Source: a virus. Taken from it: a stretch of 42,533 nucleotides of DNA. The stretch covers positions 1 to 42,533 of the IMG/VR virus record IMGVR_UViG_3300037507_002052; one strand, written 5' to 3'. Below, in pieces: positions 34,211 to 41,262 of the stretch (position 1 is its first letter; the number at the start of each line of letters is the position of its first letter). Under the pieces are notes generated by a model. The model did no database searches, was not told the origin of the DNA, and saw nothing but the letters and a program-made list of their open reading frames with translations. The translations under genes were made by a program, and so were the position numbers.

Positions 34211-34844
34211 CGCAACCGACGACAAAGAAAAGGGGCGGGTGATTCAACAAGCCGCAGTAGCTATTCACAGCGCAGACGCATCACTCCGCAATTTCCCTGG
34301 GCTGCTCAAGCAAATCATCTGGGCGAAAGCGTGGGAAAGATGGGAGGTTAAGGGGCGGACGTTCGAACTATCTAGCCTACGCGAACTGATTACCGAAAAG
34401 CCAATTCGTGGTTGGGGCGAAGATCCCAAGAAGGTTGAAGCCGTCATCAAGGACGACCCCGAATGCTTGGCGTTGTATCGTGAGGCGATGAAGTGCGTCA
34501 ACCAATACGATTTGCCCAGTAACAATGTAACAGGGCAGGAAGCTAAGACAGGCAACAGCAAAGCCTACACATGCGAGCGATTGAAGCGGGTTGCTCCTGA
34601 GCTATTTGAGGAAGTCGTAGCCGGTCGCATGTCGGCCAACGCTGCCGCAATCCAAGCGGGCATCCGCAAGAAGCCGACACCAGAGGAGCAGTGTGTTAAA
34701 GCGTTCAGGAAGTCGCAAAGTCGATTGGTTCCGCTGAAGGTGATCGTGTTGGACTTGGAGCCGCACGAACTCAGCGTCATCGCAGACTGGGTCAAGGAGA
34801 GACTAGATGGCTGGCGAATGGTCTCTGACGGAGGAACAACATGA
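34194..34844 (+). CDS. Hypothetical phage protein with ParB-like helical region
   Basis: The 216-residue product starts at ATG 34194, overlapping the helicase gene by 17 bases. The central region (NSKAYTCERLKRVAPELFEE, VVAGRMSANAAAIQAGIRKK) resembles a helix-turn-helix class common in phage replication regions. The N-terminal half is mixed alpha/beta. The C-terminus is charged and helical. A DNA-binding accessory in replication is a reasonable inference, but no family was identified. Its stop overlaps the next gene's start (ATGA). Confidence 0.5.
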   Translation: MKIEIDATDDKEKGRVIQQAAVAIHSADASLRNFPGLLKQIIWAKAWERWEVKGRTFELSSLRELITEKPIRGWGEDPKKVEAVIKDDPECLALYREAMKCVNQYDLPSNNVTGQEAKTGNSKAYTCERLKRVAPELFEEVVAGRMSANAAAIQAGIRKKPTPEEQCVKAFRKSQSRLVPLKVIVLDLEPHELSVIADWVKERLDGWRMVSDGGTT

Positions 34845-35713
34845 AAGTTGGCACGATGGATCTGTTGAAGTTCAAGCGATTGGTGCGACGTCTCAAGGAG
34901 TCGAACCGAGGCGTCGTTGGACTGCTTGAAATGCTCTGGGCGGGCGTGGCGAAGAATTGCCCTCGGGGCGATATAGGACGCTTCTGTAACGAAGACATCG
35001 CGGTCATGGTGGACTGGGACGGGGACGCGGACGATCTGGTCGCAGCCCTCGTCGAATGTCGTTGGCTCGACGAGGACGACGAGTGCCGTCTGGTTGTCCA
35101 CGATTGGGCCGACCATTGCCCGAACTACCTCAAGGCCAACATCAACCGATTGGGGGGGTTCTTTGGAAGGTGCTCGGACGTTTCGACTATTTCGACTGCT
35201 GAGCCTGAGACCCCCTCTAAGACCACCTCTAAGACCCACCCTGAGACCGGGCCTATGGGGGGGGCTATGGGGGAGTCTTCGCGCGCGCGGATCTTACCAA
35301 GTCTATCCTTACCTATCCAAGTCTATCCACATCTAACCACATCTAACCACATCCAACCAAGCCAAGCCAAGCCAAGCCAAGCTGAGTGGTTGGTGAAGTG
35401 GGGGGTGGTGGTGGATGAGGATTTCATCGAACGGGTGAGAGCCGAAGCGAATCGCTTCGCGAAATTGCCAAGACCGCCTGAAAACCGCGATGCAGTGTGG
35501 AGGGCGTGTTTTGTGGCTACTGTGCTCGATTGTCGCGAAGTAGTGGCTGATTCTTGCGATGCGATTAGGAACGGCACGGCGAAGAAACCGATTGCGTACC
35601 TGGAAGGTGCAATGCGCAAAGCCTGCGAACTTCATGGCGAGGAGTACGACGCGATCAAGAAGCTGGTATCTCCGACGCCACCACCTAAACCTCTGACGAT
35701 GATCCATGGCTGA
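34841..35713 (+). CDS. Replication initiation-like protein with repeat-rich linker
   Basis: The 290-residue product has an N-terminal winged-helix-like part (about 1-90: LKFKRLVRRLKESNRG, VVGLLEMLWAGVAK, VHDWADHCPNYLK) typical of phage replisome organisers such as DnaD/O types. A low-complexity linker (about 115-185, Ser/Thr/Pro/Gln) separates it from a helical C-terminal domain (FIERVRAEANRFAKLP, KPIAYLEGAMRKACELHG). The linker DNA contains phased repeats (35297-35382), as in lambda O where the origin lies inside the gene. It would bind the origin and load the helicase. The assignment is by analogy, so moderate confidence. Confidence 0.6.
   Translation: MKVGTMDLLKFKRLVRRLKESNRGVVGLLEMLWAGVAKNCPRGDIGRFCNEDIAVMVDWDGDADDLVAALVECRWLDEDDECRLVVHDWADHCPNYLKANINRLGGFFGRCSDVSTISTAEPETPSKTTSKTHPETGPMGGAMGESSRARILPSLSLPIQVYPHLTTSNHIQPSQAKPSQAEWLVKWGVVVDEDFIERVRAEANRFAKLPRPPENRDAVWRACFVATVLDCREVVADSCDAIRNGTAKKPIAYLEGAMRKACELHGEEYDAIKKLVSPTPPPKPLTMIHG
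35297..35382 (+). repeat. Iteron-like phased repeats inside the replication gene
   Basis: CCAAGTCTATCC occurs at 35297-35308 and 35317-35328 (20-bp spacing). ATCTAACCAC occurs at 35331 and 35341, a variant at 35351, then GCCAA four times at 35361-35380. All sit in 5- or 10-base phase in the linker of the replication gene. This could be the replication origin. Confidence 0.6.
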
Positions 35714-35909
35714 CCCGCAAGACATCATCGAAAAATTTGAAGAGCGTATTGCGTTGATGACGATCGACGGCGAGCAGCCGGTGCATGTGGCCGTGCGTCA
35801 TGCGTACAACGTGCAGCGAGAGTTGCACGGTCGAAGCAATCTACCGCAGCATCTCGTAGATGCGTGGGCGAAAGTGATGAAAGAGTTTCAGTGCAATCAA
35901 TTGTTATGA
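35706..35909 (+). CDS. Small hypothetical protein
   Basis: The 67-residue product starts at ATG 35706, inside the end of the previous gene (8-base overlap). It is mostly helical (PQDIIEKFEERIALMTIDG, HVAVRHAYNVQRELHG) with no signal or membrane part. No family is recognised. It may be a small partner of the replication gene. Confidence 0.45.
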   Translation: MADPQDIIEKFEERIALMTIDGEQPVHVAVRHAYNVQRELHGRSNLPQHLVDAWAKVMKEFQCNQLL

Positions 35910-35918
35910 GAGGTTTTT

Positions 35919-36242
35919 ATGTCGGCGGTACAAGAAACTTTTCCAGTTGGGTATTTCGAGTCATTGGCCAAATTGAGAAAACCTGACGATTGGGATACTA
36001 GCGGTTTAATTGAGGATGCGCGAGCGATTGTTAAAAGAGAAGATGAATGTTCACTCGGCATGGGGCATGTGTTGGCGGTGATCGACCATTTACGCGACAG
36101 CCAGTCGAGGGACATGATTCGAGAATTGGTTGTCGCGTGTAAAGTTGGATTGTCATCGTTGCGTCATGGCGGCATTGTGGGTAGGTCGCCAGAAACGGAC
36201 ACGCTCGAAGCTGCGATAAGGAGAGCAGAACAGTACGCATAA
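35919..36242 (+). CDS. Small hypothetical protein
   Basis: The 107-residue product starts at ATG 35919, with AGAGG about 8 bases upstream. It is charged and helical (FESLAKLRKPDDWDTSGLI, DSQSRDMIRELVVACKVG, TLEAAIRRAEQYA). No family is recognised. It is the last gene before the strong terminator at 36250, so probably the end of that operon. Confidence 0.45.
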   Translation: MSAVQETFPVGYFESLAKLRKPDDWDTSGLIEDARAIVKREDECSLGMGHVLAVIDHLRDSQSRDMIRELVVACKVGLSSLRHGGIVGRSPETDTLEAAIRRAEQYA

Positions 36243-36249
36243 CGCACAA

Positions 36250-36318
36250 AATCACCGGGTTGCCGCCGGTGAGTATCAATGAGGCAACAGCCGGACGGCA
36301 ACTCCGGTGCATTTTTTT
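36250..36318 (+). terminator. Strong factor-independent terminator, possibly bidirectional
   Basis: ACCGG, TTGCCG and CCGG (36254-36269) pair with CCGG, CGGCAA and CCGGT (36291-36308), giving about 15 base pairs with short bulges. Seven T residues follow (36312-36318). A-run ends on the other side (36248-36251) make it look usable in both directions. The loop contains GGCAAC, which could pair with the upstream GTTGCC and so offer an alternative fold. Confidence 0.8.
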
Positions 36319-36363
36319 GTTCCCCGTTCTGAACCGCCGAAAGATTTTCCAGGAAAGCGTGGG

Positions 36364-36392
36364 CATAGTTCTTGTCGCTGCCGATAACTATG
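36364..36392 (+). promoter_or_regulatory. Inverted repeat, possible operator or leader hairpin
   Basis: CATAGTT (36364-36370) and AACTATG (36386-36392) are perfect complements with 15 bases between. It lies in the 201-base gap between 36243 and 36443, before the small gene at 36444. No good promoter was seen with it. The rest of the gap holds the terminator and the shared GAACCGCCGAAAG motif. Confidence 0.35.
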
Positions 36393-36443
36393 GGTATGGT
36401 TAAGGCGTGGTTACTCTATGTCGCTTAAATTGAGGGTTAAAAA

Positions 36444-36608
36444 ATGGTTGTTTTTAGGATGGAAGGTTGCTCTGTAGAGCGTCGTGGTTCTGTAGCAGGT
36501 CGCGACCTACGCTTCGTTGTTTTGCACGATCAAAGCGGTCAGGTGCAGCAATGCTATGCAACGCTGGCAGACGCCAAAAAGTGGTTTTTTGGGATTGGCC
36601 TGCAATGA
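36444..36608 (+). CDS. 54-residue small protein, unknown
   Basis: ATG 36444 to TGA 36606-36608 encodes 54 residues. It starts MVVFRMEGCSVERRGSVAGR and ends AKKWFFGIGLQ. Its stop shares bases with the next ATG (ATGA), the coupling used across this genome, and the body reads as a compact protein (RFVVLHDQSGQV, CYATLADAKKW). It is a short gene easily missed by a length cut-off. Weak ribosome site. Confidence 0.5.
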   Translation: MVVFRMEGCSVERRGSVAGRDLRFVVLHDQSGQVQQCYATLADAKKWFFGIGLQ

Positions 36609-36796
36609 CCAACGAACGCAAACATATCACGCAGCCCGCCGACTGGTGGGCTGCATTCGAAGCCCAGGCCAAGGCCGAAGGCTTGACGCTCGCGGCTTGG
36701 CTAGGCGAAGCTGCCAAAGCGAAGTTGCCGCCGAAGGTGGCAAAGAAACTGACGGAACGACCGCCAGCGAACAGACCACCGAAGGCGAAAGACTAG
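36605..36796 (+). CDS. Small ribbon-helix-helix-like protein, unknown
   Basis: The 63-residue product starts at ATG 36605. After a short strand (HITQPAD) come two helices (DWWAAFEAQAKAEGL and TLAAWLGEAAKAKLP), a layout like Arc/CopG ribbon-helix-helix repressors. The basic Pro/Lys-rich tail ends RPPKAKD. DNA binding is thus inferred. It could be a regulator of the early block. Confidence 0.5.
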   Translation: MTNERKHITQPADWWAAFEAQAKAEGLTLAAWLGEAAKAKLPPKVAKKLTERPPANRPPKAKD

Positions 36797-36798
36797 AT

Positions 36799-36835
36799 AC
36801 GGGGAACGTTTCCATTCACCGAGTCCCCGTCGGTG
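36799..36835 (+). promoter_or_regulatory. Two mutually exclusive hairpins before the next gene
   Basis: ACGGGGA (36799-36805) can pair with TCCCCGT (36824-36830), while CACCG (36817-36821) can pair with CGGTG (36831-36835). The arms interleave and no bases lie between the last two, so both cannot form easily together. It might be an RNA switch for the gene starting at 36889, or chance. Confidence 0.3.
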
Positions 36836-36888
36836 GATGTTCACAAGTCAAATAACCGATGTCGGGGGCTTCGGTGGAATGGGTTGTT

Positions 36889-37218
36889 ATGAATACATAC
36901 AAGCTGAGGCTGATCCATACAATAGCAGACGCAAAAGGATACTTTTCGATTATTTGGAAAGACTACGAACTGCCTTTTGTCCCCTGGGTTGGGTTGTCGA
37001 TTGCGGATTGGAACGCGGGCTTTAACGGCGGTGGCCTTGAGATCGAGACGTTGCTTTGGTCAACGACGCTCGGATCGTTCGTTGGACAGACGAGCGGAGA
37101 TAAGTGGGGTAATCAGCAAAACAGCAAAGAAGTAACAAAGGAAGTCGATGCGAGACGAGAAGAGTATCTTCGGTCGATGCTTGCTGATGGATGGTCGGAT
37201 ACGGATTTAGATGAGTAG
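36889..37218 (+). CDS. Hypothetical protein
   Basis: The 109-residue product is taken from ATG 36889; an upstream start at 36859 is possible. Its first half has many aromatic residues (YFSIIWKDYELPFVPWVG, LSIADWNAGFNGG), then a charged helical end (KEVTKEVDARREEYLRSM). No family is recognised. It sits before RusA across an AT-rich gap with repeats. Confidence 0.45.
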   Translation: MNTYKLRLIHTIADAKGYFSIIWKDYELPFVPWVGLSIADWNAGFNGGGLEIETLLWSTTLGSFVGQTSGDKWGNQQNSKEVTKEVDARREEYLRSMLADGWSDTDLDE

Positions 37219-37234
37219 ATATTCATAACAAGTA

Positions 37235-37270
37235 TTATATGGAATTGACCATAATACGGCGTTATATGGA
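37235..37270 (+). promoter_or_regulatory. AT-rich direct repeats before rusA
   Basis: TTATATGGA occurs at 37235-37243 and 37262-37270, and TATGG/CCATA forms an inverted repeat at 37238-37253. This is the most A/T-rich gap in the region and sits just before the RusA gene at 37283. It may be an operator or promoter; no convincing -35/-10 pair was found. Confidence 0.4.
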
Positions 37271-37282
37271 AATCAACATATC

Positions 37283-37702
37283 ATGACCCCGATTGAACTC
37301 TACATCCCAGGGATCCCGATCGCGCAGCCGCGAACGAAGGGCCGCAAGCAAGGAGCGTTTGTCCGGGTCTACACTCCCTCGGACGCGGAGCCATTCAAAC
37401 AGTGCATTCGTTTAGTGGCTTCGCAAGCGTACTCGGGACCACCCTTGGAAGGCGCATTGCGTGTCGAAATGATGTTTGTGTTTCCAAGGCCGAAGAGCAT
37501 GGTCTGGAAAACCAAGCCGATGCCGAGATGTCCCAAGGCAACGAAACCGGATGCAGACAACGTAGCAAAGGCCGCGCTAGACGCCCTCAAAGCGATCTGG
37601 CACGATGACGGGCAGGCGGCTCAGGTTCTTATCGAGAAATGGATTGCGAGCGGACATGAACAACCACACACCACCATCAGAATCCTCGAAGCTCTACTTT
37701 GA
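37283..37702 (+). CDS. rusA: RusA-type Holliday junction resolvase
   Basis: The 139-residue product starts at ATG 37283. It matches RusA: N-terminal IELYIPGIPIAQPRTKGRK, the catalytic acidic pair in KPDADNVAKAALDALKAIWH and a further pair in WHDDGQ. RusA dimers cut four-way DNA junctions, here probably finishing recombination started by YqaJ and Bet. Length is typical. It overlaps the next gene by 47 bases. Confidence 0.92.
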   Translation: MTPIELYIPGIPIAQPRTKGRKQGAFVRVYTPSDAEPFKQCIRLVASQAYSGPPLEGALRVEMMFVFPRPKSMVWKTKPMPRCPKATKPDADNVAKAALDALKAIWHDDGQAAQVLIEKWIASGHEQPHTTIRILEALL

Positions 37703-38039
37703 CGCTGAGATTCTTAAAGCGATCGAGTGGGCGATCCGTTACGACGAGCATGACTCCGACCTCGGTGGCATGTTTGCGACTTGGTGGTGCCACAGAAAAC
37801 ACACCCCGCAATGGTTGGTGCTCGGGAAGGAGGGTTGGAAAGAACGATGGGACGCTTACGTTCGCCAAGCCCGCCAGCGAGTCAACAGCCGATCGGCGAC
37901 ACAAAGGTGCCCAGATTGCGGAGCGAAGATCAAAACGCGGCGTTGCTTGGCCTGTGACATTCGACGCGGCATGGTGGCAAGGATTGAGTTTTCGGGACCA
38001 AAGGTGAAGGGATGCAAGAGCCAAAACTATTCGACCTGA
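37656..38039 (+). CDS. Zinc-ribbon protein, unknown role
   Basis: The 127-residue product starts at ATG 37656, inside rusA. The front is helical with many aromatic residues (LYFDAEILKAIEWAIRYDE, ATWWCHRKHTPQWLVLG). The end has a zinc ribbon CPDCGAKIKTRRCLAC. It might be a DNA- or RNA-binding accessory. No family is recognised. It overlaps the HTH gene at 38012. Confidence 0.5.
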   Translation: MNNHTPPSESSKLYFDAEILKAIEWAIRYDEHDSDLGGMFATWWCHRKHTPQWLVLGKEGWKERWDAYVRQARQRVNSRSATQRCPDCGAKIKTRRCLACDIRRGMVARIEFSGPKVKGCKSQNYST

Positions 38040-38212
38040 AACAGATTGCCCGAGTTACCGGCATGTCCTATCGCACGATCCGAAAATGGCACAAGGACGG
38101 CGTGTTGCCTCGCCCGTCCATTGTTAGGCCCAACAATCGCCGATATTGGACCAGTGCTCAAATCTCCAAATGGTGGAGGCAGTTGGAGGCAGTTGGTGAC
38201 GCGGAGCGATAA
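38012..38212 (+). CDS. Small MerR/AlpA-like HTH protein
   Basis: The 66-residue product starts at ATG 38012. It is a helix-turn-helix domain: DLKQIARVTGMSYRTIRKWH, then a short wing with RPNNRRYWTSAQISKWW. It is similar to small excisionase/AlpA proteins and the two others here (4029, 29313). It probably regulates the block that follows. Its stop is followed by a 95-base gap with a weak stem (GAGCGAG/CTCGC) but no clear T-run. Confidence 0.65.
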   Translation: MQEPKLFDLKQIARVTGMSYRTIRKWHKDGVLPRPSIVRPNNRRYWTSAQISKWWRQLEAVGDAER

Positions 38213-38307
38213 TCGGAGGCAGGGTTAGCGTTTTCATCCAGTAGGATCCCATAGACGTAGGCGAATCGAGCGAGCCTGACTCGCGCGCGTGTCGTAAGGG
38301 GATCTAA

Positions 38308-38601
38308 ATGCTGGACAAAGAGACGGTTTGGTGTGTTGCGTGCGATGCGTTTGCCCGCGCTGTGGGATCGCCAGACATCTTCGAGCACGAAGTGCGTTGC
38401 GACGAACGGGTCAAAGTGCTCCAGCCGTGGCAAATCGAGTTGATTGTCAAGCTGTGTCTGATGCTCTTCCAAATCTGGATGGCGACCGGCGTGAATGACC
38501 CTCACGCTATCAAGGATCCGAAGTTCTCGGATGAGTTTGAGTTCGAGTTTTCCGAGGCACAGGTGTACGGGCTCGATCATCCCAAAGAGGAGGATGAGTA
38601 A
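38308..38601 (+). CDS. Small hypothetical protein
   Basis: The 97-residue product starts at ATG 38308 after AAGGGG. It is helical with a hydrophobic patch (WQIELIVKLCLMLFQIWMATG), possibly membrane-contacting, and a Glu-rich tail (DEFEFEFSEAQVYGLDHPKE). It opens the likely lysis/late block. No family is recognised. Confidence 0.5.
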   Translation: MLDKETVWCVACDAFARAVGSPDIFEHEVRCDERVKVLQPWQIELIVKLCLMLFQIWMATGVNDPHAIKDPKFSDEFEFEFSEAQVYGLDHPKEEDE

Positions 38602-38897
38602 TGCTTACGGTGTTGACCTCGGTCTTTGGTGTTCTGGTTTTCGTCGGCGGGTTGGTTTGGACGGTGCTTCAATGGACCGCGAAGCCAGCAAGCAGGCAGA
38701 TCATTCGCACGTTGGACCAACTGACTCCGGGAGACCTGGAAAAGTATCTAAGCCCCATGGAGACGCCGAGTCGCTTGGAGGCGTTGCAGCATGTCGATGC
38801 CTTGATGGTCTACTTTGAAAAGACGAAGAACGCTACGGGGCAATCCGCAATCACATCGGTGGTTGCGGCGGTGTTCTCGCAAGGTGACAGCAAATGA
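38601..38897 (+). CDS. Small membrane protein, possible holin-like
   Basis: The 98-residue product has one N-terminal membrane segment (residues 3-24: TVLTSVFGVLVFVGGLVW) and a helical cytoplasmic part (TLDQLTPGDLEKYLSPME, ALQHVDALMVYFEKTK). Size and topology suit a holin or holin-like accessory, but no family can be claimed. It overlaps the previous stop by one base (TAATG) and the next gene by 4 bases. Confidence 0.5.
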   Translation: MLTVLTSVFGVLVFVGGLVWTVLQWTAKPASRQIIRTLDQLTPGDLEKYLSPMETPSRLEALQHVDALMVYFEKTKNATGQSAITSVVAAVFSQGDSK

Positions 38898-39298
38898 TTG
38901 GCCGATCGCCATGGCCCGCCGTTCTCATGTTGATCGGTGGAGCCCTCATTGCGATCGGTCCATGGGTCGGCAGGCTAATCCCCTTGCCTGTCGGCCCGTT
39001 TGAGCCAGTGGAAGGCGCTTGGGTGGTGGTCGTCGAAGAGACCGCAGCGCGGAATCCAGCGGTGGCGCGGGTGTTGGCAGACGGGGAATTTTGGCTGGGC
39101 TTGGAATCGCGGAATACAAAGTGGCGGTTTTACGACATTGACAGCGCAGACGCCAAGCCGTTTCGAGTGGAGGCCGAGAAGGTCGGCATCCCGGCAGTTT
39201 TGATTGTCGGTCCCAAGGGAGAGATCCTCAAGTCGGCCCCCCTCCCGGCAACAACAGCCGGGATTGGGGCTTTCGTCATGGAGGCGACCGGCCAATGA
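38894..39298 (+). CDS. Membrane-anchored thioredoxin-fold protein without CxxC
   Basis: The 134-residue product has an N-terminal membrane segment or uncleaved signal (residues 8-28: PAVLMLIGGALIAIGPWVG) and a thioredoxin-like fold: WVVVVEETAARN, a helix, WRFYDIDSADAKPF, then a cis-Pro loop in VGIPAVLIVGPKG (Pro100). The usual CxxC is absent, so it is probably not redox-active by itself. It overlaps the protease gene by 4 bases. Confidence 0.6.
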   Translation: MIGRSPWPAVLMLIGGALIAIGPWVGRLIPLPVGPFEPVEGAWVVVVEETAARNPAVARVLADGEFWLGLESRNTKWRFYDIDSADAKPFRVEAEKVGIPAVLIVGPKGEILKSAPLPATTAGIGAFVMEATGQ

Positions 39299-40131
39299 GT
39301 CTCCCATATATCGAGATCGATGGGTTGGAGTTTCCGTTAGGGACGCTGGTTCCAGACCATCGTCCAGAGTCGTTCCCAGCCTATGCGGACTCGGGAATGC
39401 CGATGTTCACGAAGGAGCAGAAGATCGAGATCCTCAAGGATCCTCGACGGATGGCTGCAAGATTGTGGTTTCCGGCCTCCCAATGGATCAAGAGCCAGGG
39501 GCAGCGGGGAAGCTGCAACGGCTACGCGGGAGCCAAGGCGCTAGAGCGAGCGCGAGTGAAACGCGGTCTTCGGCATATACCGCTCTCAGGTGAAGGGCTA
39601 TACGCACAAATCAACGGCGGGCGGGATGTTGGCTCGATGCTCGATGACGGCATGAAAGCGATTACCGAACGCGGTGTGCCTCCTGAGTCGATGGTGCCCC
39701 ATCAAGAGTACCTGTGGAAAAACATTTCCCAGGAAGCCCGCGAAGCTATGGCGCGGTTTAAGGCGATCGAGTGCTACCGGGTGGACACTGCCGACGAACT
39801 GGAAAGCGGACTAGCAGCCGGGTTCGTGGGTGTGGTGGCGGTCCATGCGACGAACGCATTTACCGCCCTCGATGCCGAAGGCCGAGTCTATCCGACCGAT
39901 GGGCCCGGAAATCACGCTGTAGGCGTAGACGACTTGCGATGGTCGGGCACTGAGTTCGAGTTCGATATGTTCAACTCCTGGGGTCTTCGATACGGGCAAC
40001 AGGGGCGCGGGTGGATCTCCTGGTCGCGGCATCTCCGATCCCCGTCGCGGCACCATGCGTTTTATTTGGTGCGATCGACGAGCGACGATCCCCAAGGGGA
40101 CAACCCTCCCGTTGCGGAGGCATCGGCATGA
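39295..40131 (+). CDS. Papain-like (C1-type) cysteine protease
   Basis: The 278-residue product has papain-family active-site features: an oxyanion Gln (Q68 or Q70) before the nucleophile Cys74 in GQRGSCNGYAGAKAL, His207 in GPGNHAVGVDDL and Asn227 in FNSWG. No signal peptide is evident, but the N-terminal ~60 residues could be a pro-region. Papain proteases in phage are uncommon. It lies between two thioredoxin-fold membrane proteins and small membrane proteins, where endolysin and holin genes often occur. It may thus degrade surface protein for release or entry. It might also process virion proteins. Confidence 0.8.
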   Translation: MSLPYIEIDGLEFPLGTLVPDHRPESFPAYADSGMPMFTKEQKIEILKDPRRMAARLWFPASQWIKSQGQRGSCNGYAGAKALERARVKRGLRHIPLSGEGLYAQINGGRDVGSMLDDGMKAITERGVPPESMVPHQEYLWKNISQEAREAMARFKAIECYRVDTADELESGLAAGFVGVVAVHATNAFTALDAEGRVYPTDGPGNHAVGVDDLRWSGTEFEFDMFNSWGLRYGQQGRGWISWSRHLRSPSRHHAFYLVRSTSDDPQGDNPPVAEASA

Positions 40132-40610
40132 TTGCCAAGTTCCTGTCCGCGATCCAAACACTCGTACTGGTTGCCGTTCTCATCGCAGGCGCGTTTGTGA
40201 CGTACCAGGGCTACCGAGTCTATCGGGCCGTCTTCGACCGATTGGAGCAAGTGGACGCTTGGATCAAGCGATTCAGCGATCAAGAACGTCAATGGTTTCG
40301 TCTTGGGTCTCGTATTGAGAAGCTCGAAGTCGAGCGTGATCTAGCGAAACAAAAGAAGGAGAAGATCGAAGCAGCAAAATTGCCCATGAAGCCGACCGTC
40401 ATCATGTACTCGCTGGACGGATGCGGACCGTGCGAAACGTGGTGGCGAGAACAGGCCGAGCCGTGGCGGTTGGCCGGATGGGCAGTGAGACGCGAAACAA
40501 GCACAACGTCGGAGCCGACGCCCTATTGGGACGTTTGGGACGGCGAAAAGTGGTTCAGGGTGGCTGGCAAGTTAAACCTCGAATCCTATCGGAGTGCTGG
40601 CGGAAAATGA
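40128..40610 (+). CDS. Membrane-anchored thioredoxin with CGPC
   Basis: The 160-residue product starts at ATG 40128 (ATGA overlap with the protease). Residues 6-25 are a membrane segment (LSAIQTLVLVAVLIAGAFVT). Residues 35-85 are coiled-coil, and residues 88-160 carry a thioredoxin motif MYSLDGCGPCETWW with Cys99 and Cys102. The classical CGPC suggests it can reduce or exchange disulfides. Next to a Cys-dependent protease, it might keep that enzyme active or time its action. Confidence 0.75.
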   Translation: MIAKFLSAIQTLVLVAVLIAGAFVTYQGYRVYRAVFDRLEQVDAWIKRFSDQERQWFRLGSRIEKLEVERDLAKQKKEKIEAAKLPMKPTVIMYSLDGCGPCETWWREQAEPWRLAGWAVRRETSTTSEPTPYWDVWDGEKWFRVAGKLNLESYRSAGGK

Positions 40611-40897
40611 CAGAATTGACTCAATGGGTTGCAAACAACGGGTTGGCCGTAGCGATCGTCGTTGCGGGCGGTATCGGGCTCTGGAAGACGGCTGGTTGGC
40701 TGGCGGTCAACGTCATTACGCCTCTCAAGGATGCGTTTGTCGATCACTTGCACGGCATCAGTGCTTTTATGACCGCGACAAGCGAGAGTTTGGAAAGCAC
40801 TGCTAAGTCCATCGAGGTAATCAGCGAGCAGATGAAGGGAATCCGCGACGACGTGGACCAGATGTCACGATCCATGGAGGAACGCAAAGTCCCATGA
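40607..40897 (+). CDS. Small membrane protein with helical tail, holin candidate
   Basis: The 96-residue product starts at ATG 40607, overlapping the previous stop by 4 bases. It has one or two membrane segments (residues 11-39: NGLAVAIVVAGGIGLWKTAG, then WLAVNVITPL) and a helical, charged tail (SLESTAKSIEVISEQMKGIR). Size and topology are holin-like, but similar small membrane proteins can be accessory tail or spanin parts. Confidence 0.5.
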   Translation: MTELTQWVANNGLAVAIVVAGGIGLWKTAGWLAVNVITPLKDAFVDHLHGISAFMTATSESLESTAKSIEVISEQMKGIRDDVDQMSRSMEERKVP

Positions 40898-41262
40898 TCG
40901 GCTCCAAGGCGTCAAAGGTGGCAATCTACGTCAAGCAGGGTTCGGACTGGGCCGCAGAGTTTCAGATCAAGGACGCGACTGGCGCAGTGGTAGCTCTGAC
41001 GGGATCCTCGTTCAGCGGGCAAATCCGAAAGACCAAAAGCACCACCGTAGTCGCAGCTTCGTTCACGTTTGTCGTGAACACCACAACGAACACTGTGCAG
41101 TATTCGCTGGCTCGGGCCGTCTCCAGTGCCATGCAAGCAGGAGAGACGGAAGTTGATCCAGCCAGCCAGTACGTTTACGACATTGAATGGACCAAGCCAA
41201 GTGGCATGGTGGATCGCATCCAGGAGGGTGCGTTGGTTTTGTCTCGGGAAGTTACTCGATAA
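40894..41262 (+). CDS. Putative virion accessory protein, beta-rich
   Basis: The 122-residue product starts at ATG 40894, 4 bases inside the previous gene. It reads as a beta-rich domain: IYVKQGSDWAAEFQIKDATG, SFSGQIRKTKSTTVVAAS, then VYDIEWTKPSGMVDRIQEGA. It is like small tail adaptor (BppU-N-type) proteins preceding fibres, and the fibre gene follows. The role is inferred from context. Confidence 0.5.
   Translation: MIGSKASKVAIYVKQGSDWAAEFQIKDATGAVVALTGSSFSGQIRKTKSTTVVAASFTFVVNTTTNTVQYSLARAVSSAMQAGETEVDPASQYVYDIEWTKPSGMVDRIQEGALVLSREVTR

Noticed and set aside
36799-36835. H-type pseudoknot
   Set aside because: The arms interleave, but no bases bridge the 7-bp stem, which is hard to build. 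It was kept only as alternative hairpins.
36837-37025. Alternative 62-residue frame
   Set aside because: It overlaps the better 36889 gene and shows no coding character.
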